Origin: Nymphaea colorata
Lineage: Eukaryota > Streptophyta > Magnoliopsida > Nymphaeales > Nymphaeaceae
Length of the DNA stretch: 64,000 nucleotides
Assembly: GCF_008831285.2 (NCBI RefSeq)
Contig: NC_045138.2
Span: 42,711,115 to 42,775,114, forward strand
Direction of reading: 5' to 3'
This document shows positions 35,482 to 48,179 of this stretch, piece by piece (position 1 is the stretch's first letter; every line of letters begins with the position of its first letter). Under the pieces are notes generated by a model. The model was not told where the DNA came from. It was given only the letters and a program-made list of their open reading frames with translations, and did no database searches. A program made the position numbers and the translations under genes.

Positions 35482-38400
35482 AGAAGAAGGTATCCTACAA
35501 CCAGATTTTCTGAATACCATCTCAAACTGAAATAAGATCCCCTATTAAAAACTATTCTCGACTTTTGTCTCACTAGTAATTCCTGCTCTAAAGAAGGCCA
35601 CAGCTGATTTTCAATTTAGGGCTTAGATGTAAAGTACATGGTTCCAAATATTAAACTGGAAGGCATGTGCATGGGTATTGGTGTTAAGAAGGCTGACTTG
35701 TTTGAGATCCCATCCACAAATTAACATTGACCAGGCCCATGAAGTTGGGAAGGCAAATCTAAACTGGAAAACACTAAACTTGTTTTAGAACTTTTTGTAA
35801 TTAGAATTTCTCGATTATGGCTTGGAGAACAAACCTTAGATCTCTTTCTTTGATTCTCCCTCCAACTCATGAACATTCTGGCCTTGGAGATGTCTAACTA
35901 TATAAGAGTCATACAAGTATGTATAAGAACAAAATTTTCTATCATCAACTTGAGTAGAGATGCTCTAAGTTGCATTTGGCATCGTTAATGAGTAGAATTT
36001 TCCTTTTACTAACTAACGTGGGAAGTCGGTGTCTTTCTAGTAGTTTGGATGCTATTTTACTTGTCATTATCTAATTATTATTCAGTTTTCCATACAATGT
36101 GGGAAGTTGGCTGGTAATTCTTCTGCTGATATGAGGATTATTTTAGTTGTATCATATTACTATATCCACTTCATCATTGGCTTTTCTTTTCTCTAATTTG
36201 CTGAAGAAGCTCCATATATTCGGTTGATGTCACACAAACCTTACAAATATATTATAGTTGCTCCTATGCATAACTTTTTATTTATGGGTTTTGCTAATCA
36301 AATGATCACCTTTTACATTGTAATGATCTTTGTTTGTGATTATTGAACATAGTCTCAAGCAGTTGAAATATATTAGTTCAAGTATGGTATTCTCTATTTT
36401 TATTCCAAGTTTTTTCTCCTTGTTATCTAGTGGCCATGGCAGTCTTATGAGATAACTTGATTGACATGTGTGAGATTTTAATCTAATGCCTTCTAAAACA
36501 AGCTCAAATTTAAGAAATAAAATCAAAAAAACATTCATAAATCTTTTTAAAAAATTATAGAGAAGTTTACTAATATCCCTACTTTTCCAAAATTGAAGTC
36601 CTAAATTTGGAAAAAGAATGAGGCAATCGTCCTTACATCGGTTGATTTCATGGTGAATGTCCTTGAGTTACCTGCATTACATCATCAAAACATAGATCTA
36701 GATCTTTTCTTGAGAAGCTCAATCAAGTCCCATGAGCTATATCTAGGTTGAGGAACGTCTTGAGTTTAACCAGAAACATTGATATCACAAACTTCTTTAA
36801 TTCCTAAAATCTAAAAGAAAGTGAGAGGCAATATCATTGAGGTATGTCAGTTAGACACGGCTTTTGTGCGCTAGAATTGGCTAGAAAAATTCGTTGAGGT
36901 CAACCAAAATCTGGAAATGAAACAAAATTTGGGAGACCTAACACATGGAGGTTTACTGTATCTCATATTCTCAATGATGCATGCCGTTCTGAAAGCTAGT
37001 TAGTTGCCTAGGCTATCAAGGTTTATAAATAATATCGAATATTTCAGAACTAAGTTTTTGCAACTTCTTATACCCTATCCATGGGTTGACATCATTGGCC
37101 AATAGGTTGCCCAAGGACATACCTCAGCACCTAGTGCTGATGGATTAGCCAACTATTTACGATAATGATGCACACGCTTGTTCCTTCAAAATCTTCAGTT
37201 CAAATATTCTGCCAATGATTCTATTTATAATCTAACATTCATGGATGTTAGATTCTTGGTTTTGTTGTTATCTACAAATAAATTTTCCTTCAATAATGCA
37301 TAATGAATGATTATAAAAGTTTCTGTATAAATAGGTCCTCAAACATGTTTTCTAGTCATGAGATGAGCATGGGAATGGAAACCAGAAGCACAGGCTATTT
37401 TTCTGTCCTGGAGGTCCTTGTTGCCCTTCATTTAACCTCCTTATCATTTGTACCAAAATCCTTCTTCATTGTATACTTAAAATTATGTTATTCATTTACC
37501 CTCTATCCATTATTTCTCGACCATCACCTAGTCTACTTAGCTGGACAATATGCTACTACCACTATCATAAGTCACTCGAAGGAACAACACTTTTCTGGTG
37601 AATCAGCATGAAAAATGAGCCAAAAATTTTCAACAGAGTTTGTCAAAAATTGTTTTTAAATACTTTCTAAAATATAGGATTGTCCAAAAAACTCATATTT
37701 TGCTGAACAACAGCCTTCCATTTTATGAAGTCATCGTCTTCTTGTTTTAAAATATTTTCCTCGAAATGCCCTAGGATGATACGAAGGGCAAAAATTTATA
37801 AGATTGCCAAACAAAGTGTTCAAATGAATATAGGCATATTTCCCTAATTTACAAAGATAATTTTCAAATATATTTTCCAAACTTTCAGTGGGTCATTTCT
37901 CAGAATTATAGTGTTTCATGTCCTATATATGTTCAAAGCATTCAGAAGGTATCTTGATAATCTTGATAACCTACCACACTATGTACTGAAATATAATGGG
38001 CCAACATAAGTTTTAGATGTTCGTTTGGGTTCACCCCACGTAAAGGCTTGTACGTGTTAGAAGCATCCTATCAGAAACTCTACAAGATAGTAAGTGTTCA
38101 CAAAAAAATTGCAAACAAAATTTTTTTATCAATGAAGTTAATCTCTGGGAAAAGAAAGTAAACAAAATTTTCATGCAAAAATCACAACTATGGTTCCACG
38201 AAGAATTATACAGATCACAATCAATCTGTAATGAAGCAATGACTGGAAGCAAGGCAAATGTTGAGGCTCCAAGAACCACCTTAAGTACATGTAAGAAAAA
38301 CAAAAGCAAAAGTTTATTTCCTCCATCTCTTTTTAGGAGTCAAACACGCAACAACTGCCAACGCCCAAAAGGAAAAGAAAAAGAGCCTAGTTTATGAACT

Positions 38401-39310
38401 ATCACATTTAAAGAAACAAAAATCAACTTATGCACGAAATGACAAACTGGTTTCTCGACTATCAAATTTGAAGAATGAAAAGCAACAAACAAGAGAAAGA
38501 GCCTTTTATGAAATCAAGAAGGGGAAAAATTTGGGTTCTCAATAAAAAAAGAATGGAATATGATGGAGGGGCAGTCATACCAAAGGAAGCAAGTGTCAAG
38601 TATCTCTTCCTTCTCATTCCTTACTGCATATATATATATCACGTTATTAACGAAAAAACAAAGAAAACTGGAAAATATCACGATATATTAAAAAAACATT
38701 AAAAAATAATTTATCATGATTTTAACGTGATTTTATTGTGATTTTTTCATGTTTCATTGTTTTATTTCTTCTTCTTGTAAGTATTTAACATGACCTGCTA
38801 AATACAATACCATACTTACGATTTTTTCATTTCTTGTATTTTATGATTTTTTTTTTGAACTCCAAAATTTTTCGAAAAAACAACTTTTTCAATAAATACC
38901 TGAAAAAACCTAGCTCCTTCATCGCCATCGTTCCTCTACCATTGGCTTGTAGACTCGGAGGAGACCGAGATGGTTGAGAGAGTGAAATTTACAGATCTAA
39001 AGAAGGACATCGGAAGGAGGAAGCGGGGGTGCAAAAACATAAAATGGAGAGAGATTTTTTTTTTTAATCAAAAGAAAGGAAAAGGAAAAAAAACTTCTTA
39101 GCGTTTAACATGGAGCGATTGGATGATAGTTGAAACCAACTCCTTTTTCACCTTCCGGTTCAGCATTGCTTGAGAACGTACGTGACACCCATCGCATCCA
39201 CCGTTTTTTCAGGACATCCATCAAACAGCAACCACAGGAACTTGGTGTTTAACAAATGCAAAGCAATTCTCACATGAAGAGTGCAGCAGACAATGTTTTA
39301 TCTCCCGCCA
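35482..39310. other. AT-rich intergenic DNA, no supported gene
   Basis: No recognised domain on either strand. Frames of 66-102 codons (for example 36278-36538 minus, 37303-37611 plus, 38031-38309 minus) have composition like the surrounding DNA and no motif I know. The segment near 39060-39095 is A/T simple sequence. Confidence 0.4.
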
Positions 39311-39319
39311 AAATAAAAA

Positions 39320-39771
39320 CGCCCTTTGCTTTTGCGCCAAAAGAACAGTTGGTTTGCTGGAGGTTTTGTTCTACTTGCTGTTCCATCGCCAGAGAAGGAG
39401 GCTTCATCCCCTGAGAGGGACATCTCATTGCCTTTATTTTCAATCAAAGGCGAAAGCAGCGGTCATTCGTTCTCCATCCCTTTGTTTGCCGTTGCTCAGT
39501 TAGTTGTTGATTACACATATCTTGAACACTGATGCCATCGCCATTGTTCGAGTTTTCAGGTGAGAGATGGGTCAGTCGTCTTTCTCTTTGTATGACTTTT
39601 TAATTCTGTTTCGTTACTGAGGATGGTTCCAATTTGCTAGGCATTTTTCTTTCTCCATTCCTTCCTCCCTTTTAGCCTTTTCTTGGTTCCATGGTTCCCC
39701 GTTGTCGGGTTTCCATGTTTAGGGGTTTGGGTTTTGAAGCACAGGCAAACTCTGTTTCAAAGTAGCTTGGT

Positions 39772-39831
<60 letters not shown>

Positions 39832-39900
39832 GGCAATATTGGCAGGCGCCTCTAGTGCAGCTATGCAATCCATTTGTGCACTCCCTCTTTCTTCGGTAAG
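39320..39900 (+). other. Possible host-gene 5' region with splice-like signals
   Basis: GC content rises here. An ATG at 39532 starts MPSPLFEFS and runs straight into a donor-like CAG/GTGAGA at 39557-39565. A second short frame (about 39846-39895) sits between an acceptor-like TTGGCAG and a donor-like TCG/GTAAGA. This could be the non-coding or first coding exons of a gene whose last exon is at 40472. Only splice-like words support it, which are frequent by chance. Confidence 0.25.
39777..39830. repeat. (CT)n(AT)n compound microsatellite
   Basis: CT run to 39803 directly joined to a TA run to 39830. Confidence 0.96.
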
Positions 39901-40471
39901 ACTCTCTCTCTTTCTCACACTAACACACAGGGACATGGAGAGACACAGCTCTTATGTTTGTTTCTTCTAACCGTAGTTGGTATTCTAACAGAATACAAGA
40001 TTGCAGGAGTATAGATTGAAGCATGATACTGTGTTACTGTCTTGTCCTAGTTGTTCTTTGTGCCCAAAGTGTGGTAGTAAGCTAGTAGCATATAGATTAC
40101 AGCGAATCATGCTTCCTATTTTTACGTTGCCACTCGGGCGTCCTTCCTCTTAACCCCTTATGATTGTTCTTTCCTCTCAATCTAACCATATACAAGTAGA
40201 TGTAAAACATCTACATTTATTGGATTGTAAAAGGAATGACGAAATTCGTATGTACCAATCAAAATTTTATTCAAACTTAATAATATTAAAATTCCTGGCT
40301 TATAAGATCCAGACTATATACTATATCACATGCTTGTGCAGGATGCAGGGTCCTGCCTAAATTTATACGACTTTCGTTATTTGGTAGAGTTTTTTAGTGG
40401 TGGTGGTGACGGTGGAGCCTTCCCTTTGGTCCCATCTTTCTGAAACTAGAAATTGCCATTGAAACGTGCAG

Positions 40472-40600
40472 AATCCTACAGGGCTAGCTCCTGTCCACTT
40501 AGCAGCACACTCTGTGCAACAACAGCAGTTCAACGTGATGGACTTTAAGCAGGACTCTGCAGAGACTTTGAGGTCTCCACACAAGCTCCTTGTTTTCTAA
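40472..40600 (+). other. Exon-like reading frame, 42 codons
   Basis: After an acceptor-like AACGTGCAG at 40463-40471 there is a clean frame ending in TAA at 40598-40600. Its product is APVHLAAHSVQQQQFNVMDF-like in the middle and ends SPHKLLVF; it looks like real protein, with a glutamine run and low bias. There is no ATG at its start, so it would be a terminal exon. No family recognised. The frame upstream is closed by a stop four codons before the exon start, consistent with splicing or with chance. Confidence 0.3.
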
Positions 40601-42062
40601 CTTTTGCTTCTTTTTCTGTTTAGGTTGTCTCTGTTTACCATTGAGGATGCTCTTGATCAAACCCAGTTATGCAAAGAAATGTACATTTGGTTTGGGGCTG
40701 TAGAGCTCCTTCATTGACCCAAAAGACTTGACCTGTTTTTCTTTTCGATTTCCTAGCGAACCAGCACTAAAATGACCAATAACACAACCACTGGTCTGTT
40801 TTCCGTCTCTTCATGTCCATAAACACTGGAAGCTACAGATAGACAAAGTACTTCTTGAACTTAAAAGATTAACAGCTCTATATACTAATGGAACAAAATG
40901 ATGATCCTCATGATATGAAGCAACTAGTAGATTGACTTGTTTGAGCACCTGATCGAGCACATCAAGACCTCATATCATTCAGTCCATGAATCGACGTATG
41001 GGATCTGCAAGAAGCACCGTAGACCTTATGGTATCGAACATGCAATAATTAATTATTTTTATTATGTTTTAGTATTTGTTAGCTTGAAGCCAACCTTGGT
41101 TTTGAATTTAGGGAGATATAACAAAATATAGATAAAAAGCTTGGTTGATCTATGCTGTTTAGGTGTCTATCCCCATCCATTGTCAGCCCATCGGCACTAG
41201 TTGGACACAACTACCTCAAGAACGGTGCAATGAATGAAGATGATTGCCCAAAAAACCTAGCAGGTGCACGATTATTGAGATGTACCAGCCCCTTATAGAC
41301 TACTTGATGTCAAAATTTTAGCCATCTTTCATCATGCTGCTCCTTCAGCAAGGTCAAGGGGAAAGAACAAACCAATTTCTTGACTCAGGTTCTCCCCAAA
41401 ACGACATGTTTTTCACGAAATGGGTGGAATAGATTTGTTGGTGGACACGCTCAAATTCGTGACTATTGAGTTCCCAATATAAAATAGGGAAATTGGGAGG
41501 ATAAGACTTGAGGACCTTTTGAGCCCACTTTTTGAAAGTGTATTTAGTAGCAGACTAGTAAGGGAATGTCGAGATGGATGTTGCTAATCATCACAGGGAG
41601 TGCTAGTGGGGCGTCCTATTCCGGCTGCAGGAACGTGATAACTCTGAAAAGAGAGAGAGAGAGAGGGAGATAGAGAGTCTATCCTCCCAACTTAAAAATG
41701 AAAGTGGGGTGCACTTGATTATGCTTTTCTATACGTTTTTTCTTTTCTCTTTAACTCTCACCTTTATTAAAAAGACGCAACAAGGGATTATGCAAAGGAG
41801 AATAACAGCAACTAAGGGTTTGAGAGCAGTGAGCAAGGAATTTTCGGCACGACATGACGAAGTGGCTGTCCGTGCGGCCTCACAAGCTAAAAGCAAAAAT
41901 CGTGGTTTTTAGAGCTTTCCATTATTCAATGTGGGCTTTCAATTCTGACATTTGATGCCTTATGCCCATTATTTCCATGGGCATAACATGCTTTAAAATA
42001 CCAAAAACTAAAACTCATAATGTATCTACAAGAGCAAAACCGCACAATATATATCCACAAAG
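40601..42062. other. Intergenic DNA, no gene seen
   Basis: No recognised protein. A short (GA)n run lies at about 41650-41677. Confidence 0.4.
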
Positions 42063-42100
42063 CCACACACACACACACACATACACACACACACACACAG
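42063..42100. repeat. (CA)n microsatellite
   Basis: CA run with one TA interruption, followed by a short GA run. It lies just beyond the LINE 3' end. Confidence 0.95.
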
Positions 42101-42185
42101 AGAGAGAGACAAAATTTAGGGACAAGAAATTTCCTAAGTACAAAAATAAACTGCAGAAACAAAATATAAGAAGAGAATATACAAG

Positions 42186-45100
42186 TTAGTAGCACAATAA
42201 AACATAATAAGAGAGGTGGAGAGAGAGTGGACCGACGGAACAACAGAGTCGCCCAGCAATAGACGAAGGACGGTGCCGTAGCCGAATGGCAAAGTGAACA
42301 TCTCCCTGCACAAGGCGTGCCACAGACTCCGACGATGAGAAGGTGTCCCTGAAGACCCTGTTATTGCGCTCATTCCAAATGAGTCACCAAGAAGAAATGA
42401 GCCACAACCACTTGACATGACCTTGGGTAAAAGACAGGTGGGATGAGGGACAAAAGAGGAAAAAAAGACAAATGGATGGAGGGTTTGCGAGGTTATTAAC
42501 GAAGGAAGGCCATACAGAGGTAAGGACATTATAGAAGAAATGACAAAAGGTAAAAATGTGAACCCGAGACTCAGTCGCGACGAGACAGAGGGGACATTGG
42601 TTAGCTAAACTAATATCGAGGCGCTGTAGGTGGTCAAAAGTATTGATGTGACCAATAAGGAGAAGCCAGACAAAAGCAACAGCACGAGGAGAGGGACCAG
42701 GGGACCAAAGAGACTGGGGTGGGAGCGATGCAATGGAAGAACCAAAGGAGGCCAGGTAACAAGAAGAAAAAGTGAATTCACGGAAATACGAAAGAGGCCA
42801 GGAAGGGGGGGCGAGCGGTGGGAGGTCAGCAAGGCGGAAGAAAAGAGGAATGACAGAAAGCAGACCGCTCCAAAAGTGTGAAGGAGAGGTGTGAGAGATG
42901 AAAATATTTCAATCAATAGGGGAAGACATGTCAAATGGAACAAATGAAAAAGGAGATGAGAGAAAACTCAGTTGTCAAACGCCACCACCAAGAACATAAA
43001 GAGGACTCACACGCCCGACTAAAGTTGGTAACCACAGCACCCCCAAAAAGACGCGGAATGACAACCATATCCCAACGCGCAAGACAATCCGAATGGCGAT
43101 CACCATCCCAAATAAAGTTACGAATGATTTTGTCAAACCTTCTCCGTACAACCACAGGAGGTCGAAAGACCGCCAAAGCATGAAGTAGGATAGACGCAAG
43201 ACAGTGCTTAATAAGGGTAATACGTCCTGTCAGGGAAAGCAGCTTACCCTGCCAACAATGGAGGCGATCCGACAGCTTCTACTCCACATCATTCCAAAAC
43301 AAAGGCGTAGGAGGTGACAATCTAATCTGAAGATCCAAGTAGTCCATGGGCAGACCAGTAGCCTTACACCCAAAATAGCCTTACACCCAAAACAAGATTT
43401 TGCAAGAAGCATTGTGGCCGGATCCGCGTGAATGAGAGAAATGTGACACTTCGAGGAATTAATAGAAAGACTAAAGACGAGCTTAAAAACTCGAAGGATG
43501 AGCCTAGTTCTCAATTTGTTGGCGAGAAGCAGTGCCAAACAGGAGAAAATCATCTGCATATTGGAGGGTGGAGAAGGCCTCCAAGTGGGGTAGTGAATGT
43601 GGAGTGATGAAACCAACGACAATCGCATGACGAAATAAGGCAGAAAAGCACTCGACAACTAAGTTGAAAAGCAAAGGTGATAGCGGACAACCCTGTCGGA
43701 GGCCGCGACCGAGACAAAAAAATTCGTCACACAACTCATTGAAAGAGATCGCAAGTTGGGCCCTAATGACGAGCGAGAGGAACCACTGACGAAACGACAG
43801 ACCAAAAGCAAGGCGAGTGAGGAGGTCAGATAGGAACTTCCAACTAACTGAATCAAAGGCCTTGGAAATGTCCAACTTAAGGATGAATGAGGGAAGACGC
43901 AAACAGTAGAGGGAATGAACAACCTCGTTGGCAAGGACGACAGCGTCATGCAAACGCCGACCCTTGATGAACGCAACCTGAAAGGGGTTGATGATAGATG
44001 GCATAAGATGTGCAAGTCGCAAGGAAAGCAACTTAGAGACAATCTTATAGGGAGTGCTTAAGATGGAGATCGGGCGAAAGTGGCTAACGTCCGTAGGGTT
44101 AGGACGCTTAGACACCAAGACACAGGAGGCTTGATTAAACTCTTTAATAAAGACAAAGTTGGAGGCAAACTCGTTACAAAACTCGAACACATCAACGCTA
44201 CAAGCCTCCCAAAAGGTGCGAAAAGAACTCAACAGGAAAACCATCAATGTCGGGCGCCTTACCCGAGTCGAGAGCCCAAACAGCATTCTTGATTTCTTGG
44301 TGCAGGAAGGGCTGCTCAAGAGTGATCGTGCAAGAGAAAGAGAGGGATGAGAGGTGAATGTCTGGCAGCGGGGCACGAAAGTGAAGAGGTTTAGAGTAGA
44401 AATCACGAAAATGAGCGGTCAAAGCCAGAAGGATGTCATCACCAAGAAATTCCTTGTGCCCAATAACCATGGACTGGAGCAACGCCTAACGACATCTCTG
44501 AGAGGCGGCCAAGTGGAAGAAACGAGAATTCTGGTCACCATGCGCAAGCCAACCCAACCTAGAACGCTGCTGCCAGTGGATGAATTCCCTAATCCGCCAC
44601 TCCTGAGCAAGATTCTGGAGACAAATGAGACGAGAAGATTGATCCACAGAAACATTATCAGATAACTGGAGGGACAAGATCTCCTCATCCCAAACGGCCA
44701 CCTCAAAAAATTTTCCACTCCAAAAAAATACGTTTCCAAGCAATAACCTCCCTCCTAATGCAATGCAGCTTACGCGAGAGCCTAAAAGCAACCCACCTAC
44801 CATTGACGGTGCGAGCCCACCACCTAGGGACGACGTCAACAAAGGACTCATCCCGAAGCCACCAAAGCTCAAAGCGAAATCGGGTGCGCCCGGTTCCAGC
44901 CCTATCCCAAAGAAGTGAGAGTAGTAGAGGAGCATGATCAGACAAATGCCTTAGTCCTAAGTTTAAAAACGACGAGGGGAAAGCAGCGAACAACTCAGGC
45001 GAGAAGAAGATACGGTCCAGTCTTCGGAGAATGGGAGGATTTCTATTGTTGGACCAAGTAAACTTCCCATTAATCAATGGCACGTCGAAAAGGCCGAACT

Positions 45101-45598
45101 GATCAACGAACGAGCGAAAGATAGACATAGACAGACCAGAAGTGATGGAGGAGGAGGAGTCCGCAGGGTTAAGAAGACAATTGAAGTCCCCTGCCAAAAG
45201 CCACGGTAAAGAAGCAAGCTCACGAGCATGACAAAGCTCAGCCCACAGCTTGTTACGCAAGGCCCCAACGCAAGGGCCATAAACCGCCGTGACTAAGACC
45301 GGGCCATTGGGCCATAGACCATTGAGGATGGCCGAAATAAAGTACTTACTAACACACACAACGTTCCCTGCAAGAGGGGGAGACCAAGCCAGCAGAATGC
45401 CTCAGCAACACCATTAGCTAGAAGGTACCCAAAGGGCGGCTGACGCAATAAAGTACGGATTCAGGCATGAGAAACCACAGACAGCTTGGTCTCCACAACA
45501 ATAAGCAAAGTAGGCTCATGCTGACGGACCCAAGAAGAGAGGTATCTACGCCGATAACGGGCACTCAGGCCACACACATTACAACATGCAACCCTCAT
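42186..45598 (-). pseudogene. LINE ORF2: endonuclease, reverse transcriptase, zinc-binding end
   Basis: Starts at ATG 45596-45598 (MRVACCNVCGLSARYRR, then ETKL), the usual N-terminus of a LINE endonuclease. Endonuclease motifs continue in the 44703-45359 frame: AVYGPC, LLAGDFNCLLNP, FTWSNNRNPPILRRLDRIF and LRHLSDHAPLLLS. A linker with RSRLGWLAHGDQNSRFFH follows. RT occupies 43504-44406: SGKAPDIDGFP just before it, HFRPISIL, FQVAFIKGR, LKLDISKAFDSV, GLRQGCPLSPLLFNL and the active-site YADD at 43549-43560. The tail has WDMVVIPRLFGG near 43070, CPLC...HIFTFC near 42555-42600 (zinc-binding) and WNERNNRVF near 42350. Breaks include a stop near 45458 and a 17-bp duplication at 43359-43392. The enzyme would nick target DNA and copy its RNA there. 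Confidence 0.85.
43359..43392. repeat. 17-bp tandem duplication inside LINE ORF2
   Basis: TAGCCTTACACCCAAAA is repeated once, exactly (43359-43375 and 43376-43392). It shifts the ORF2 frame after the RT domain. Confidence 0.96.
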
Positions 45599-47985
45599 GG
45601 GGAAACCATGTGAAGCGATGCATGCCTAGCCGTCCTAGCAGCACCGAGGGGTAGGATGGAGGCCGCGGAAGCCCGGATCCTACGCAATTCCCACCGTAAC
45701 CTAGCAAGGTTGGAGCGAGAGGCCGGCACAACAGTGGCAACAAAAGATGAACATAAAAAATCAAACTGTTCCTGAGGGAGCGAGACCCTAAGAGAGGCAA
45801 GTGCATCCGAAAGAGAAATGTCCAACTCAACATCTAACAAAGGAGAAACAGGCAGCAACCTATCGAGCGAGAGAGGACAAACAGCAGGTCCGGTGGTTGG
45901 ACCAGGCAACCGAGCATGAGAGGGAGGAGAGGTCGAGGAAATAGGGGCGAATGCAAAACCAGAACACGGAACAGGGAAAGCAGTGCCAACACAAGGGACG
46001 TGGGGTAGGGGAGGGCTAGTGGGGGGAAGAGGCAAGCAGGTGGGGGTGTAAGGGCAGCCGCGACTGAGTGTAGGGAGCAAAGAAAGCAGGGAAAGTAAGT
46101 AAGTGGCAAAGCTACTGTCAATGCAAATAGAAGAAGTCCGGAGCAGGTGGGCGAAAGAGGCGGTTTTGGTTTGTAGCAGGGGCAAAGGGGGCCGGTTACA
46201 AGGGTGAAAAGCAAGGTAAAGGCAGCGGAGGGAGATGAGTGGACAGGGGGTGATGCATGGATAGAGGTCAAAACATTCGAAACTGTAGTCGAAGAAGAGT
46301 GAACAACAACAATGGCCTCAAAGGGGCGACCTGCAGACGTCGAGAGCACGGGGGTACACGCATATGCAGGGGAGACTAAAGAAGGTGGGATTGCCGGCGT
46401 ACAAAGTGGTAAACTGTGCAACAGGCGGGCGGCCGACTGTGCAGTCGCAAAGGACTGGATGTCGCCAACAGCAGACGAAGCAGCAAGCAACATCGGGCTG
46501 GGGCATCCAGAGGTAGGTGAGCGCGAACCGCCAGCTCTCAAAGAAGAAGAAGGAAGGAGCAAGTAGGGTACCTCAGGGAAGCACGGTGGAGAGCAGGCAA
46601 GGTGCCATCGAGGAGGCAAGGTGGGCTCCAGCGGTGAGGGAAGCAGGGGCGGGAGCTGTGATGGCGGGGCCTCAGCACGCGAGGGGAACTGGTGCGGCAG
46701 TCCTCCTAGGCTGAAAATTCGTGGAACCTCAACAGAGAATGGTGGACCTCGTGCACCAGGAATAGAAGGTACTGGCCAAGGAAGCCGGATAGAGCCAAAG
46801 AAAATAGAGCTAGCATCAGAGGTGGGCGACCGAGGAGCAACTGGCAGAGGAACCTGGACCCAGAAGGAGGAAGTGACCGCCGCAAAGCCATGCCGTCTAC
46901 TGAAAAGCCACTGATCATTATGACAAGCAGGGAAACGACAGCGCGAACACGTGGCAGCCTGGTGACCATTCAAGGTAGCATACCTCTGACACCACCATTG
47001 ACCCCATTTGATGCGGATAGAAGCGACTAACCGAAGAAGGTGCCGAAGCCTGGAAGCACGACGAGAAGAGGGGACACACCAAGCTGAGGGAGTCGGCCGA
47101 CCAACAGAGACCACCTTGGGGCACATCGGCCACAAGGAACAGTCACCCATCTGTAGTACGAGAAACTCATAGCGTGTGGTAGGGAGGAATGATTAGAGGA
47201 GGCCGCAATCATCAAGTAGCTGAAGCGAGCCGGCGAAAACACAATTGAAGATGGTAGATTGCCAACTGAATGATGAAGCCAAAGCTTGATGGGCCCTTTC
47301 CAGCGAGCAGAGAAAACTGACAGCAGTACGACAAAGCCGGATACCAGGCCGGATACCACAAAGACTGGGACCGCCAACCCAAGCCCCGCACAGCGGCCGC
47401 AAAGGCGGAGAAGGAGGGAGGGTGGTCATGTCACCAGACTTGCCAAGAAAATGTGTGTGTCCACCCACTGCCAAAGGCAGCTGTGTCTGGACCCGCTCAA
47501 AGCCTAAGCTGAGCATGGTCCCGCAGGCTGGTGAGGCGCAACTTAATACAACGTGAAACCAAGGCACTGGAGGAAGACCGAGAAGCAAAAGAAAGCAAAA
47601 GCTGACCCACAAATACTGCCAAAGCTACCTCAACACAAGCATACCAAAACAACCAGCATTCTCATTCTATCATTTCGTCGAACAATTAATAGGCAGCCTC
47701 AAACTAAAGGCTTGAGCAATGACAGAGGTGAAGCAGGCGGCCAGCTAAATCTTCATCATCCAATCTCATTGCCAGGAACGGGAGGAAGGAGCAGCTTGTC
47801 TCCCGAAATACTTCGCCCCCATCGGTGGAGGAGAGGTTGGGGCACTCAGAGAGGAGGTGAAAAGGATCGGTTGATGACGACGACGGCCAGGAATCGTCAC
47901 CACTCTCCCTTACGAGTGGGCGGGCAACTCGACAGCCCAGTGCACAGGCATCTGCGCCTTGCGAATGGTCGGATTCGTTCGCCAT
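45595..47985 (-). pseudogene. LINE ORF1 (gag-like, proline-rich), frameshifted
   Basis: Position and length fit LINE ORF1, which binds element RNA. A plausible start is ATG at 47985 (MANESDHSQG), open to 47704. The frame then changes several times; a region at about 46960-47010 with WWCQRYATLNGHQAATCSRC looks like a decayed zinc knuckle. From 47150 to 45834 a long frame is open but very proline/serine/leucine-rich. The last part, 46185-45595, is open in another frame and ends LGAARTARHASLHMVSP with a TGA that overlaps the ORF2 start. Low complexity makes the true frame of the middle part uncertain. Confidence 0.55.
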
Positions 47986-48120
47986 GGGGATGGTCGGAAA
48001 TGGTCGCCGGCCACAGTGGGCACCGTCGGTGACGTCTAAGCTTAACGCGAGAGAGTGTTGGCTCCGGTCGGGAGGTGAGAAGACGCGAGGAGAGAGGGTA
48101 GTGTCAGGAGCCTCTTTCGG
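47986..48120 (-). promoter_or_regulatory. LINE 5' leader
   Basis: GC-rich leader before the ORF1 start, ending at a (GA)n tract on the plus strand. LINEs usually carry an internal promoter in this region; no specific motif identified. Confidence 0.35.

Positions 48121-48122
<2 letters not shown>

Positions 48123-48153
<31 letters not shown>
48123..48153. repeat. (GA)n microsatellite at LINE 5' edge
   Basis: Pure GA run; the composition changes from GC-rich LINE to AT-rich flank just after it. Confidence 0.95.
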
Positions 48154-48157
<4 letters not shown>

Positions 48158-48179
48158 ATTGATTTTACATAGAGAAAGT

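Larger units (their letters stand above)
42186..48120 (-). mobile_element. LINE (non-LTR retrotransposon), near full length, minus strand
   Basis: A block of about 6 kb, clearly richer in G+C than its flanks. It carries, in order on the minus strand, a 5' leader, ORF1 (from about 47985), and ORF2 with apurinic endonuclease, reverse transcriptase and a C-terminal zinc-binding region ending at 42186. This is the layout of plant L1-type LINEs. ORF1 and ORF2 overlap by ATGA. Frames are broken several times, so the copy is dead, but the protein similarity is clear, suggesting moderate age. The exact ends, poly-A tail and target duplication were not found; a (CA)n repeat lies near the 3' end and a (GA)n repeat at the 5' end. 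Confidence 0.88.

Noticed and set aside
45834-47150. 438-codon proline/serine-rich frame as an independent gene
   Set aside because: It lies inside the LINE in ORF1 position and strand; low complexity accounts for its openness.
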